A stretch of DNA of 5,008 bases from an uncultured Clostridia bacterium (GCA_945871545.1 CAMBWJ010000171.1:1-5008), one strand, 5' to 3'; numbered from the stretch's first letter, positions 1-5,001 are shown. Notes: generated by a model from the sequence alone, not told the origin. Numbers and translations: made by a program.

Positions 1-520
1 GCCCGTCCGGGCTCTCCAGCATCATCACCAGCGAGTTGTCGTCCTCGTCGTCGGGGATCTCCGTCTCCGGAGCCAGCACCCGGAACACCGCGCCGGAATC
101 GCCCAGCGGCACGCTGTCCCCCGCGCCCAGCCAGTTGACCACGAGATCCAGCTTCTTTGCGGCCTTCACCGCCGGGTGCTTCTTCTGGGTGGTGTTGGGA
201 TAGTAGCGCGAGGCATAGATGGCGCGGATCTCGATCCCGCTCTCCCGCAGCCACTTCAGGCCGCCGACGTGATCCTTGTCCGTGTGGGTGATGAACACCG
301 CGTCCAGCGCCTCCACGCCCAGCGCCTTCAGGGCAACCTCCAGCTGCTCCTGGGCCTTCTCCTTGCCGGTATCGATCAGGCAGGTGTAGTCTCCGGCGCG
401 CACCACCAGCGCGTCGCCCTTGCCCACGTTCACGGCAAACAGCTCCACCTGCGCCTGGGCCGTGCCGCACATCAGCACGGTCAGCGCTCCGGCGAGCAGG
501 CGGCGAAAGCGTTTCTTCAT
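1..520 (-). CDS. Exported metallo-beta-lactamase-fold hydrolase, ComEC/Rec2 C-terminal-like (3' end outside window)
   Basis: The 173 complete codons present encode a probable secreted hydrolase of the metallo-beta-lactamase fold. Residues 1-23 form a signal peptide: a KKRFRR start, a hydrophobic core, and an AQA|Q signal peptidase I site. A cysteine at 18 is not in a proper lipobox, so a lipoprotein is unlikely. The mature part opens with NVGKGDALVV (31-40), matching the VGxGDA strand typical of ComEC-like hydrolases, then LIDTG (48-52). The metal-binding signature HTDKDHVGG (79-87) supplies H79, D81, D83 and H84; Asp in the second position is normal for this subgroup. DDNSLVMML (160-168) matches the NxxSLV strand of the same proteins. 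The remaining metal ligands should lie beyond the left edge. The start is supported by GGAGGT (526-531) five bases upstream. It follows the oxidoreductase by 14 bp with no promoter seen between, so it is probably the second gene of that operon. The substrate is unknown; nuclease, phosphodiesterase and hydrolase roles all occur in the family. Confidence 0.88.
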   Translation of the reverse strand, partial: MKKRFRRLLAGALTVLMCGTAQAQVELFAVNVGKGDALVVRAGDYTCLIDTGKEKAQEQLEVALKALGVEALDAVFITHTDKDHVGGLKWLRESGIEIRAIYASRYYPNTTQKKHPAVKAAKKLDLVVNWLGAGDSVPLGDSGAVFRVLAPETEIPDDEDDNSLVMMLESPDG

Positions 521-525
521 AGCTT

Positions 526-531
526 ACCTCC
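526..531 (-). promoter_or_regulatory. Shine-Dalgarno site of the MBL-fold hydrolase
   Basis: GGAGGT on the minus strand lies five bases before the ATG at 518-520 and inside the 14-bp gap after the oxidoreductase stop. It fixes the start and suggests independent initiation on a shared mRNA. Confidence 0.8.
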
Positions 532-534
532 GGT

Positions 535-1656
535 TCAGACTTCCATCCATTCTCCGCGGCGGTCGGATTCCAGCAGCGCGTCCATCAGGCATTGCAGCCT
601 TGCGCCGTCTGCGATGGTGCAGCTGTCGGGAAGGTCGTGGGCCACCGCATCCAGGAAGGTGTAGTAGCAGTGCATGTGGCCGCGCTCCCAGCCCACCGTG
701 TTCTTCGGCGGCAGGAAGCTCCCGCCCGGCTTGGGGAAGCGCGCCACGGTCTCGATGCGCGTGAAGCCGCACAGCCCGCCGATGGGTGCGGAGGGCGCGG
801 TCGCGTCGTAGTAGTCCAGGTAGTTGGGATCCATCAGGTTCCAGCGCAGCGCACCCTTATCGCCGCGAATCTCCAGGATCAGGTCGTCGTTGGAGCCGGT
901 GGCAATCTTACTGGCCTCCACGCTGCCCAGCGCGCCGTCCGGCAGCTGCAAGAGCATCATCACGTGGTCGTCGGAGAGGTTTTTCTCCACGCCGCCATCC
1001 TTCGTGGGGCGCTCGGCGTACAGCGTGCGGGTGCGGCAGAGCACCTTCTCCGGGTAGCCCAGCAGCCAGGTGACCAGGTCCAGCACGTGGCTGCCCATGT
1101 CCAGCAGCACGCCGCCCTGCATCTGCTGCTTCCAGCCGATGGGCTTCTTGGGATCGATGGAGCCGGAGTGCAGGTAGCGCGCCTCGAAGGACATCACGCG
1201 GCCGATGCGACCCTCGTCGATGAGCTGGCGCGCGCGCAGCATGGCGGGCATGTAGCGGTTGTTGAAGGCCACGCGGGTGTGCAGGCCAGACTCCTGTGCG
1301 GCCTTCGCGATGCGCATGGCGCTCTCGCCGGTCACGGCCACCGGCTTGTCCAGGTACACGTGCTTGCCCGCCTTCAGTGCGGCGATGGCCATCTCCTCGT
1401 GCCGGTCGTTGGGCGTGCAGATGGACACCACATCGATGTCCTCCATATTAAGAAGCTCGCGGTAGTCGTCGGTGCAGGTCTCGAAGCCCGCCACGCGCAT
1501 GGCCTCCCGGGCCTTTTCGATGCGGCGGGTGCAGATGCAGCGAAGCTTGATTTCAAAGTCGATTTCCGGATAGAACAGGCCGATGCTGCGCAGGGCCTGG
1601 GTGTGGGTCATGCCCATGAAGCCCCAGCCGATCACGCCAACAGAGATGGTTTTCAT
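535..1656 (-). CDS. Gfo/Idh/MocA-family NAD(P)-dependent oxidoreductase
   Basis: This 373-residue cytoplasmic protein has the usual length and layout of the family, whose members oxidise or reduce sugars, inositols and related polyols with NAD(P). The N-terminal Rossmann fold starts at once: VGVIGWGFMG (6-15) carries the GxGxxG loop (G10, G12, G15), followed by H18. VVSICTPNDRH (76-86) is the typical cofactor-side strand. HVYLDKPVA (99-107) is the family's EKP motif with Asp for Glu, and K104 is the expected catalytic lysine. The C-terminal domain has GGVLLDMGSHVLDLVTWLLG (181-200), giving D186, H190 and D193 of the DxGxHxxD active-site signature. The start is supported by GGGGAGG (1663-1669) six bases upstream. 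The gene is first in a leftward operon with the exported MBL-fold hydrolase. Substrate cannot be read from the sequence, and no transporter or sugar-pathway gene lies nearby. Family assignment is firm; function beyond that is open. Confidence 0.95.
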   Translation of the reverse strand: MKTISVGVIGWGFMGMTHTQALRSIGLFYPEIDFEIKLRCICTRRIEKAREAMRVAGFETCTDDYRELLNMEDIDVVSICTPNDRHEEMAIAALKAGKHVYLDKPVAVTGESAMRIAKAAQESGLHTRVAFNNRYMPAMLRARQLIDEGRIGRVMSFEARYLHSGSIDPKKPIGWKQQMQGGVLLDMGSHVLDLVTWLLGYPEKVLCRTRTLYAERPTKDGGVEKNLSDDHVMMLLQLPDGALGSVEASKIATGSNDDLILEIRGDKGALRWNLMDPNYLDYYDATAPSAPIGGLCGFTRIETVARFPKPGGSFLPPKNTVGWERGHMHCYYTFLDAVAHDLPDSCTIADGARLQCLMDALLESDRRGEWMEV

Positions 1657-1662
1657 ATGCTG

Positions 1663-1669
1663 CCTCCCC
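1663..1669 (-). promoter_or_regulatory. Shine-Dalgarno site of the oxidoreductase
   Basis: GGGGAGG on the minus strand sits six bases upstream of the ATG at 1654-1656. It is a strong ribosome binding site that settles the start. Confidence 0.8.
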
Positions 1670-1710
1670 TCGGATTGGGCGATAATCCGATCATTTTATA
1701 CTTTGTTCCT

Positions 1711-1739
1711 ATTATATCGATCTTCCGCGAAGCTGGCAA
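1711..1739 (-). promoter_or_regulatory. Sigma-A-type promoter for the leftward oxidoreductase/MBL operon
   Basis: On the minus strand a -35 box TTGCCA (1734-1739) and a perfect -10 box TATAAT (1711-1716) are separated by exactly 17 bp. Transcription should start near 1704, giving a leader of roughly 48 bases that contains the oxidoreductase ribosome binding site. No second promoter is visible before the MBL-fold gene, so this one probably serves both. Confidence 0.75.
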
Positions 1740-1777
1740 GTGGGCGCTGCGGCTTTTCAAAATTATAATCAAATATA

Positions 1778-1800
1778 CATTTGTGCTTGACAGACAAATG
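1778..1800. promoter_or_regulatory. Inverted repeat over the rightward -35 box, candidate operator
   Basis: Perfect 7-bp arms CATTTGT (1778-1784) and ACAAATG (1794-1800) flank a 9-bp centre that contains the -35 box TTGACA. A dimeric repressor bound here would block the rightward promoter. The repeat is too far from the leftward promoter's boxes (nearest base 1739) to cover them, although a bound protein could still affect it. The matching regulator is not in the window and the half-site does not match an operator I know by heart. Confidence 0.5.
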
Positions 1801-1816
1801 CCGGGAATGATAAAAT
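1787..1816 (+). promoter_or_regulatory. Sigma-A-type promoter for the 777-residue protein gene
   Basis: A perfect -35 box TTGACA (1787-1792) and a -10 box TAAAAT (1811-1816) are 18 bp apart. The -10 is preceded by TG at 1808-1809, making it an extended -10 (TGnTAAAAT). An AT-rich run just upstream (about 1757-1780) could act as an UP element. Transcription should begin near 1823, leaving an unusually long leader of about 170 bases before the chosen start codon at 1992. Confidence 0.75.
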
Positions 1817-1863
1817 ACAGTAAACAATTTGGTTGCATGGGGGATTCTGTTTCATAACAAATC

Positions 1864-1897
1864 CGATGGCGCGGGAGCACCGGCGCCTGATCGTTTT
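1864..1897 (+). terminator. Terminator-like hairpin in the rightward leader, candidate attenuator
   Basis: In the transcribed strand CGAT (1864-1867) pairs with ATCG (1890-1893), and GGCGC (1868-1872) pairs with GCGCC (1883-1887). This gives nine base pairs with a two-base bulge (1888-1889). TTTT (1894-1897) and an AT-rich tract follow directly, as in intrinsic terminators. It lies about 40 bases into the predicted leader and about 95 bases before the start codon, so premature termination is plausible. I found no clear riboswitch or leader-peptide signature, so this rests on the fold alone. Confidence 0.35.
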
Positions 1898-1957
1898 ATA
1901 TATAAATATGCGGCCGGTCCGGGGGATCCCTTTGGGGGCGACGCTGCGGAGCCCGGC

Positions 1958-1969
1958 GCACAATTGTGC
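1958..1969. repeat. Perfect 12-bp palindrome upstream of the 777-residue protein gene
   Basis: GCACAATTGTGC reads the same on both strands. Its CAATTG core (1961-1966) recurs two bases later at 1969-1974. It sits 22 bp before the start codon and about 11 bp before the weak ribosome binding site, so it could be a protein-binding site or a small structure affecting translation. Confidence 0.4.
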
Positions 1970-1980
1970 AATTGAAAGAT

Positions 1981-1986
1981 GGTGGA
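1981..1986 (+). promoter_or_regulatory. Weak Shine-Dalgarno site of the 777-residue protein gene
   Basis: GGTGGA lies five bases before the ATG at 1992, one mismatch from the core GGAGGA. It is the only plausible ribosome site near any in-frame start between 1833 and 2061, and is weaker than the sites of the neighbouring genes. Confidence 0.5.
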
Positions 1987-1991
1987 AATCT

Positions 1992-4325
1992 ATGCTGCCG
2001 GGCAAACTGTGTATTGGTATTCTGGAAGAAGACAATCCCCTCAAATCCTATTTCCGAATGAAGCCCCTGCTGGTGGAGAACGATGGCAAATACGAGGCCG
2101 TATCGCCTGAGGAGGTCTATCCCGAGGAGGGCTGCATCCGCATCGTGCCGGACAAGAACGAATCCAGCTACTTCAAGGCCCGCATGCGCCGCATGGGCCG
2201 CTATTGCGTGCTGGATCTGCGGGAGCACGCCGGAGAAAACGATAAAATCCGTCCCAACAAAAACTACAAGGGCGACGAAACCGAGCGCAACGCCCACATC
2301 GTCTATTCCGATGTGGTGCGTGAGCCTGCGCAGAACATGATCTTTGAGATCGTGGAGTTCGAGGGCGAGGGATTCTGGAGCGGCGACGCACCGGCCACGC
2401 CCCGGGTGCTGCGAGGTTCCTCGACGGAGACCTGGGCCTACACCCCTGCGGAGGGTGAGGAGGAGAGCGCCCGGATTGCGCCCGACGGTCAGATGCTGAA
2501 CGAGGAGGAGCTGCAGCGCTTCGACATTCCCGGCTTTCCGGGCGAGCAGCTGCACTTTGCCATACGCCTGCCGGGCACGCTGCCCTCGGTGATCGAAGCG
2601 CCCGCGCCCCGGGGCGAGGCTTCCCGCGCAGAAAAGAGTGTGCCGAAGCCCGAGGAAAAGCCTGCGCCGAAGCAGGAAGAAAGGAGCGCACCGAAGGCGG
2701 AGGAGAAGTCCGTAGCCGAGAAGCCTGCGGAGGAGAAGCCCGCACCCGAGAAAGCGCCGCCGGACAAGCCGTGGATCAGCCACGACCTGCCCAAGCCGCC
2801 GCGCATCGATCCGCGCATGACGCCCATGCAGCAGACACTGGCGGCGCAGAGCGGCCTGAATCCCAAGCGCAACCGCAGCCTGCAGGAGATCATCGAGGAG
2901 AAGTGGCGGCATTCCCGCGTGGATCAGCTGGGCCATCCCATCCCGGCAAACGCCATGGGGAAGCCCGTGGAGAATCCGGTGGAGCGCGCCGTGGAGGCGC
3001 TGCGCCAGGCCTGGGACAACCCCGAGATTCACTCCCAGCTGCTGGACGCGATCAGCAACATCGGCGATTTCTACGCGGCGCTGGATCAGCGCGGCAGATT
3101 GCTGAGCGACCACGCCATCCAGCGGGAGCTGGAGGAGCTGGAGGCCGACCGCCTGAAGGCGCTGGACGCGCTGGATAAGCTGCGCCGGGAGAAGAATGCG
3201 CTGCGGGAGAGCTTCAAGGAGGAAATCCGTCAAGAGGAGGCCGATGCGCTGGCGGAGGCCGTGGAGCGCACGAAGGCCGCCCAGGCGGAGTGCAGAAAAT
3301 ATGAGGAGGAAGCAAAGCGCGCGCGCGCGTCGGTGGCCGAGGCGGAGGACGCCTACGCCTCCCTGACAGACGGGCGCTTCGAGGAAAAGCTGCGGGATTT
3401 CGCGCTCACCAGCCGCGCGGCCACGCTGCTGCGCGCATCTGACGCGGCGGAGCCCGCGTCCGAACGCGCCACGGACGCGCCCACGCGGGAGGAATGGATT
3501 GCGCGCATCCAGCGCGCCTTTGCGCTGGAGGGCCTGGAGCTGACGCGCATTCAGGCCGCGAACATGCTGATCTGCGCAGCGCTGGGGGAGAGCCTGCTGT
3601 TCTCCGGCCCTGCGGCCAGCGACAAGTGCATGACCGCCCACGCGCTTGCGACGGCGCTGGGCGCGCCTGCGGCGCAGCGCTATGTGGAGTTCCCGGGCGA
3701 ATCCCCGGATGTGCGCGCGCCGAAGGCGGAGGAGCTGCTGAAGCCCTCCGAGCTGCCTGCGGTGGCGCTGATTCGCGATGCAAACCGCATGCCCGGCGCG
3801 GACGTGTGCCGGGGCCTAGGGGGCGCTGCGGAGAACCTGCTGGTCATCGCAGCGATCTCCGACGGCGGAACGGGCTTCCCGGTGTCCGCCGAGGCGCTGG
3901 AGCGCGGCTTCATGATTCGCCTGGAGCCGGTGAGCGCAGACGCACCCTGGCGACCCTGCGACGCGGCGGCCTCGGAATTCCCGCCGGTGCGCATGCAGGC
4001 GCTGCGGGACGCCTTCCTGAAGGACGTGGAGGAGCTGCCTCCGGCGCTGGAGCGCAGGCTGCAAAAGATTCGCGGCGAGCTGGCGGTGCACGAGGTGCGC
4101 CTGTCCCGCCGGACGCTGGATCTGATGTGGCACTACTGCGGCGCGATGCTCTCTGCGTGCAGGATTTCGGCCGGCGAGGCGCTGGATCTGGCCTTTGCCC
4201 AGAAGGCGCTGCCCTGCATTCTCGCGGAGGCGCCGGTGGCCTGCCTGGCAGAGCTCAAGACCATGCTCTCCGGCATGCCCCACAGCCTGGCGCTGCTGAA
4301 CCAGCCGCTGCCGATTCAGATCTGA
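1992..4325 (+). CDS. Unrecognised 777-residue protein with coiled coil and degenerate McrB/MoxR-like AAA+ domain
   Basis: I cannot assign this protein to a named family. Four regions are visible. Residues 1-200 look globular, rich in beta-type sequence and aromatic residues, with no motif I know. Residues about 201-270 are a low-complexity Pro/Glu/Lys/Ala linker. Residues 374-458 are strongly charged and heptad-like, so probably a coiled coil. Residues about 500-777 follow an AAA+ layout of MoxR/McrB type: LLFSGPAASDKC (535-546) at the P-loop, VALIRDANR (591-599) at Walker B (compare hhhhDExNR), LLVIAAIS (616-623) at sensor 1, and an ALERGF (635-640) segment like the usual LxRRF. Each active-site motif is altered: no GKS/T, Arg for the Walker B Asp, Ser for the sensor Asn. 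It is therefore probably a non-hydrolysing structural or regulatory protein. A helical tail with a QKALPCI segment resembles the lid of McrB-like ATPases. No signal peptide or membrane helix is seen, so it should be cytoplasmic. It is a single-gene unit with its own promoter and terminator. The ATG at 1992 was chosen because GC-rich coding character begins there and a weak GGTGGA (1981-1986) precedes it; a TTG-started extension to 1833 is possible but unsupported. Confidence 0.85.
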   Translation: MLPGKLCIGILEEDNPLKSYFRMKPLLVENDGKYEAVSPEEVYPEEGCIRIVPDKNESSYFKARMRRMGRYCVLDLREHAGENDKIRPNKNYKGDETERNAHIVYSDVVREPAQNMIFEIVEFEGEGFWSGDAPATPRVLRGSSTETWAYTPAEGEEESARIAPDGQMLNEEELQRFDIPGFPGEQLHFAIRLPGTLPSVIEAPAPRGEASRAEKSVPKPEEKPAPKQEERSAPKAEEKSVAEKPAEEKPAPEKAPPDKPWISHDLPKPPRIDPRMTPMQQTLAAQSGLNPKRNRSLQEIIEEKWRHSRVDQLGHPIPANAMGKPVENPVERAVEALRQAWDNPEIHSQLLDAISNIGDFYAALDQRGRLLSDHAIQRELEELEADRLKALDALDKLRREKNALRESFKEEIRQEEADALAEAVERTKAAQAECRKYEEEAKRARASVAEAEDAYASLTDGRFEEKLRDFALTSRAATLLRASDAAEPASERATDAPTREEWIARIQRAFALEGLELTRIQAANMLICAALGESLLFSGPAASDKCMTAHALATALGAPAAQRYVEFPGESPDVRAPKAEELLKPSELPAVALIRDANRMPGADVCRGLGGAAENLLVIAAISDGGTGFPVSAEALERGFMIRLEPVSADAPWRPCDAAASEFPPVRMQALRDAFLKDVEELPPALERRLQKIRGELAVHEVRLSRRTLDLMWHYCGAMLSACRISAGEALDLAFAQKALPCILAEAPVACLAELKTMLSGMPHSLALLNQPLPIQI
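2625..2771 (+). repeat. Low-complexity repeats encoding the Pro/Glu/Lys linker
   Basis: This stretch of the 777-residue gene encodes repeated short units such as EEKPAP, PKAEEKS and AEEKPAPE (residues 212-260). The DNA is correspondingly repetitive, with recurring gaggaaaagcc and gaggagaagcc blocks. It probably forms a flexible charged tether and is prone to length change by slippage between strains. Confidence 0.7.
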
Positions 4326-4341
4326 AGCTGAACAACATAGA

Positions 4342-4377
4342 AACGCCCGGAAATCCCCCAATGGATTTCCGGGCGTT
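4342..4377. terminator. Convergent terminator hairpin shared by the 777-residue protein and HPr-like genes
   Basis: Arms of 15 perfectly paired bases (4342-4356 and 4363-4377, with a GC-rich CGCCCGG core) enclose a six-base loop. It lies 16 bp after the plus-strand stop codon and 16 bp after the minus-strand stop codon of the HPr-like gene, so it serves both. The following tract is only mildly T-rich on the minus-strand side (TCTATGTTGTT) and poor on the plus side, so efficiency may differ by direction. Confidence 0.75.
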
Positions 4378-4393
4378 GTCTGTGCCTGCCTAT

Positions 4394-4624
4394 TTAACCG
4401 ATAATGAAGGGCTTGAGCTCTTCCATCAGATCCTCGCAGTGGTCGGAATAGACTTCCAGCGTGATGGGTCTGGAAAGATCCAGGCTGAAGATGCCCAGGA
4501 TCGACTTGCCGTCTACCACATGACGGCCCACGCGCAGATCGAGGTCGTAAGGATACTTGTTCGCAATGTTCACGAAGTACTTGACGTTTTCCGCCAAACT
4601 GAGCTTGATATTTACAGCCTTCAT
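4394..4624 (-). CDS. HPr-like protein lacking the phosphocarrier histidine
   Basis: This 76-residue cytoplasmic protein matches the HPr fold of the sugar phosphotransferase system. NKYPYDLDLRVGRHVVDGKSILGIFSLDL (22-50) aligns with the HPr segment ending in KSIMGVMSL, and S41 corresponds to Ser46, the HPr kinase target. The N-terminal GIHARPA loop is absent: by alignment Leu10 replaces His15, and the following Arg and Pro are also missing. It therefore should not pass phosphate from enzyme I to sugar permeases. By analogy with Crh of Bacillus, which also lacks the histidine, a regulatory role through the serine is possible but inferred. It is slightly shorter than classical HPr (about 88 residues). 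The start at 4622-4624 is chosen because AAAGGGG (4634-4640) lies nine bases upstream and the HPr alignment starts here; a longer reading frame back to 4717 crosses the promoter. The gene is monocistronic and ends at the convergent terminator. Confidence 0.87.
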   Translation of the reverse strand: MKAVNIKLSLAENVKYFVNIANKYPYDLDLRVGRHVVDGKSILGIFSLDLSRPITLEVYSDHCEDLMEELKPFIIG

Positions 4625-4633
4625 ATTTTTGAT

Positions 4634-4640
4634 CCCCTTT
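4634..4640 (-). promoter_or_regulatory. Shine-Dalgarno site of the HPr-like gene
   Basis: AAAGGGG on the minus strand lies nine bases upstream of the ATG at 4622-4624. It decides this start over the upstream in-frame ATG codons. Confidence 0.7.
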
Positions 4641-4644
4641 GACG

Positions 4645-4661
4645 CGTGCCTAAGTGGCACG
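4645..4661 (-). repeat. Short stem-loop in the leader of the HPr-like gene
   Basis: CGTGCC (4645-4650) and GGCACG (4656-4661) form a perfect 6-bp inverted repeat with a five-base loop. It lies in the predicted leader, just five bases upstream of the ribosome binding site on the minus strand. It could be an operator just downstream of the start point or an mRNA hairpin that tunes stability or translation. Confidence 0.45.
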
Positions 4662-4673
4662 ACTTGTACTATA

Positions 4674-4702
4674 AGGATAACTCGGTTTTCATTCAGTTTC
4701 AA
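4674..4702 (-). promoter_or_regulatory. Probable promoter of the HPr-like gene
   Basis: On the minus strand a -35 box TTGAAA (4697-4702, five of six consensus bases) and a -10 box TATCCT (4674-4679, four of six) are 17 bp apart in an AT-rich stretch. The predicted start near 4667 gives a leader of about 43 bases that includes the 6-bp stem-loop. The -10 match is modest; TATAGT six bases closer to the gene is an alternative with poorer spacing. Confidence 0.5.
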
Positions 4703-4799
4703 GTATTTTTGCATCATTTACCGACATTTAATTGTTTTTGAGATATTTTGTGTGTTTTGTTAAGAAAATATGTATAATATGCCGGAGAGCCGGAACGTT

Positions 4800-4823
4800 A
4801 AATCCAGCGGGAAGCGCGGATTT
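4800..4823. repeat. Imperfect hairpin upstream of the tRNA promoter
   Basis: AAATCC (4800-4805) pairs with GGATTT (4818-4823), and GCG (4807-4809) pairs with CGC (4815-4817), leaving one bulged A and a five-base loop. It ends two bases before the -35 box of the tRNA promoter. No T-tract follows on the plus strand, so it is not a clear terminator. A TATAAT at 4773-4778 lies upstream but has no well-spaced -35 box. Confidence 0.35.
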
Positions 4824-4825
4824 CC

Positions 4826-4855
4826 TTGACTTTTCCCATGAAAGTGGTTTATAAT
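4826..4855 (+). promoter_or_regulatory. Promoter of tRNA-Ser
   Basis: A -35 box TTGACT (4826-4831) and a perfect -10 box TATAAT (4850-4855) are 18 bp apart. Transcription would start at about 4862, only about five bases before the mature tRNA, as is common for single tRNA genes. Confidence 0.75.
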
Positions 4856-4866
4856 AAATAAGCTAT

Positions 4867-4957
4867 GGAAGCGTATCGAAGTGGTCATAACGGCCTCGAC
4901 TCGAAATCGAGTGATCCAGAGATGGGTCCGTGGGTTCGAATCCCACCGCTTCCGCCA
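4867..4957 (+). tRNA. tRNA-Ser, anticodon CGA
   Basis: This 91-base class II tRNA folds completely. The acceptor stem GGAAGCG/CGCUUCC (4867-4873 with 4947-4953) is followed by discriminator G and an encoded CCA (4955-4957). The anticodon stem CUCGA/UCGAG encloses the loop CUCGAAA (4900-4906), with anticodon CGA at 4902-4904 reading UCG. A long variable arm pairs GAUCC with GGGUC, the identity feature of serine tRNAs, and the discriminator G fits serine. The T arm is GUGGG-UUCGAAU-CCCAC. The gene has its own promoter and terminator, with no further tRNA in the window. A dedicated CGA isoacceptor fits a GC-rich genome that uses UCG often. Confidence 0.96.
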
Positions 4958-4960
4958 ACT

Positions 4961-5001
4961 AAGTCCTCATGTTTTGATACAAAGCATGAGGACTTCTTTT
5001 T
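4961..5001 (+). terminator. Intrinsic terminator of tRNA-Ser
   Basis: Eleven perfectly paired bases (AAGTCCTCATG at 4961-4971 with CATGAGGACTT at 4985-4995) extend through a G-U pair and three A-T pairs to a GATAC loop. A C and five T residues (4997-5001) follow. The stem begins three bases after the CCA end. This is a textbook rho-independent terminator on the plus strand. Confidence 0.92.

Larger units (their letters stand above)
1657..1991. other. Divergent intergenic control region
   Basis: This 335-bp gap holds no convincing gene. Its left two thirds are AT-rich, unlike the GC-rich genes on both sides. It carries divergent promoters with -35 boxes about 50 bp apart, an inverted repeat over the rightward -35 box, and a leader with a terminator-like hairpin and a perfect 12-bp palindrome. 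The frame of the downstream gene happens to stay open back to 1833, but this stretch lacks the composition and start signals of coding sequence. A six-codon reading frame (ATG at 1837, stop at 1855-1857) lies just after the predicted transcription start; no ribosome binding site precedes it. Confidence 0.7.

Noticed and set aside
592..1857. Long open frame (421 codons) on the plus strand opposite the oxidoreductase
   Set aside because: It is the antisense shadow of a gene with clear family motifs. Its protein is rich in Gly, Ala, His, Val and Arg without domains, a common product of GC-rich third positions read in reverse.
1895..1910. TATATATAAAT as a second rightward -10 box
   Set aside because: No acceptable -35 box lies 16-19 bp upstream; that position is the GC-rich hairpin. 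The tract fits better as the AT-rich tail of the hairpin.
1833..1991. 53-residue N-terminal extension of the 777-residue protein from a TTG codon
   Set aside because: There is no ribosome site at the TTG or at the later ATG codons. The stretch contains a terminator-like hairpin and a palindrome, and lacks the GC-rich third positions of the gene body.
3317..3329. Run of alternating GC, possible Z-DNA or simple repeat
   Set aside because: It lies in frame within the coiled-coil coding region and is explained by Arg and Ala codons in GC-rich coding DNA.
1896..3641. Open frame of 581 codons on the minus strand opposite the 777-residue gene
   Set aside because: Low-complexity Arg/Leu/Gly-rich translation, no ribosome site, and it runs out into the divergent control region. 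The plus-strand gene has domain structure, a promoter and a terminator.
3494..4642. Open frame of 382 codons on the plus strand in another frame
   Set aside because: It crosses the convergent terminator and lies opposite the HPr-like gene. Its composition is Gly/Ala/Arg-rich shadow sequence.
4625..4717. 31-residue N-terminal extension of the HPr-like protein
   Set aside because: It overlaps the predicted promoter and leader stem-loop, lacks a ribosome site, and adds sequence not found in HPr proteins. The ATG at 4622-4624 has a good ribosome site.
4867..5001. tRNA 3' end as an integration attachment site
   Set aside because: No integrase gene or repeated copy of the tRNA end is present in the window. 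The symmetric sequence after the tRNA is fully explained as its terminator.
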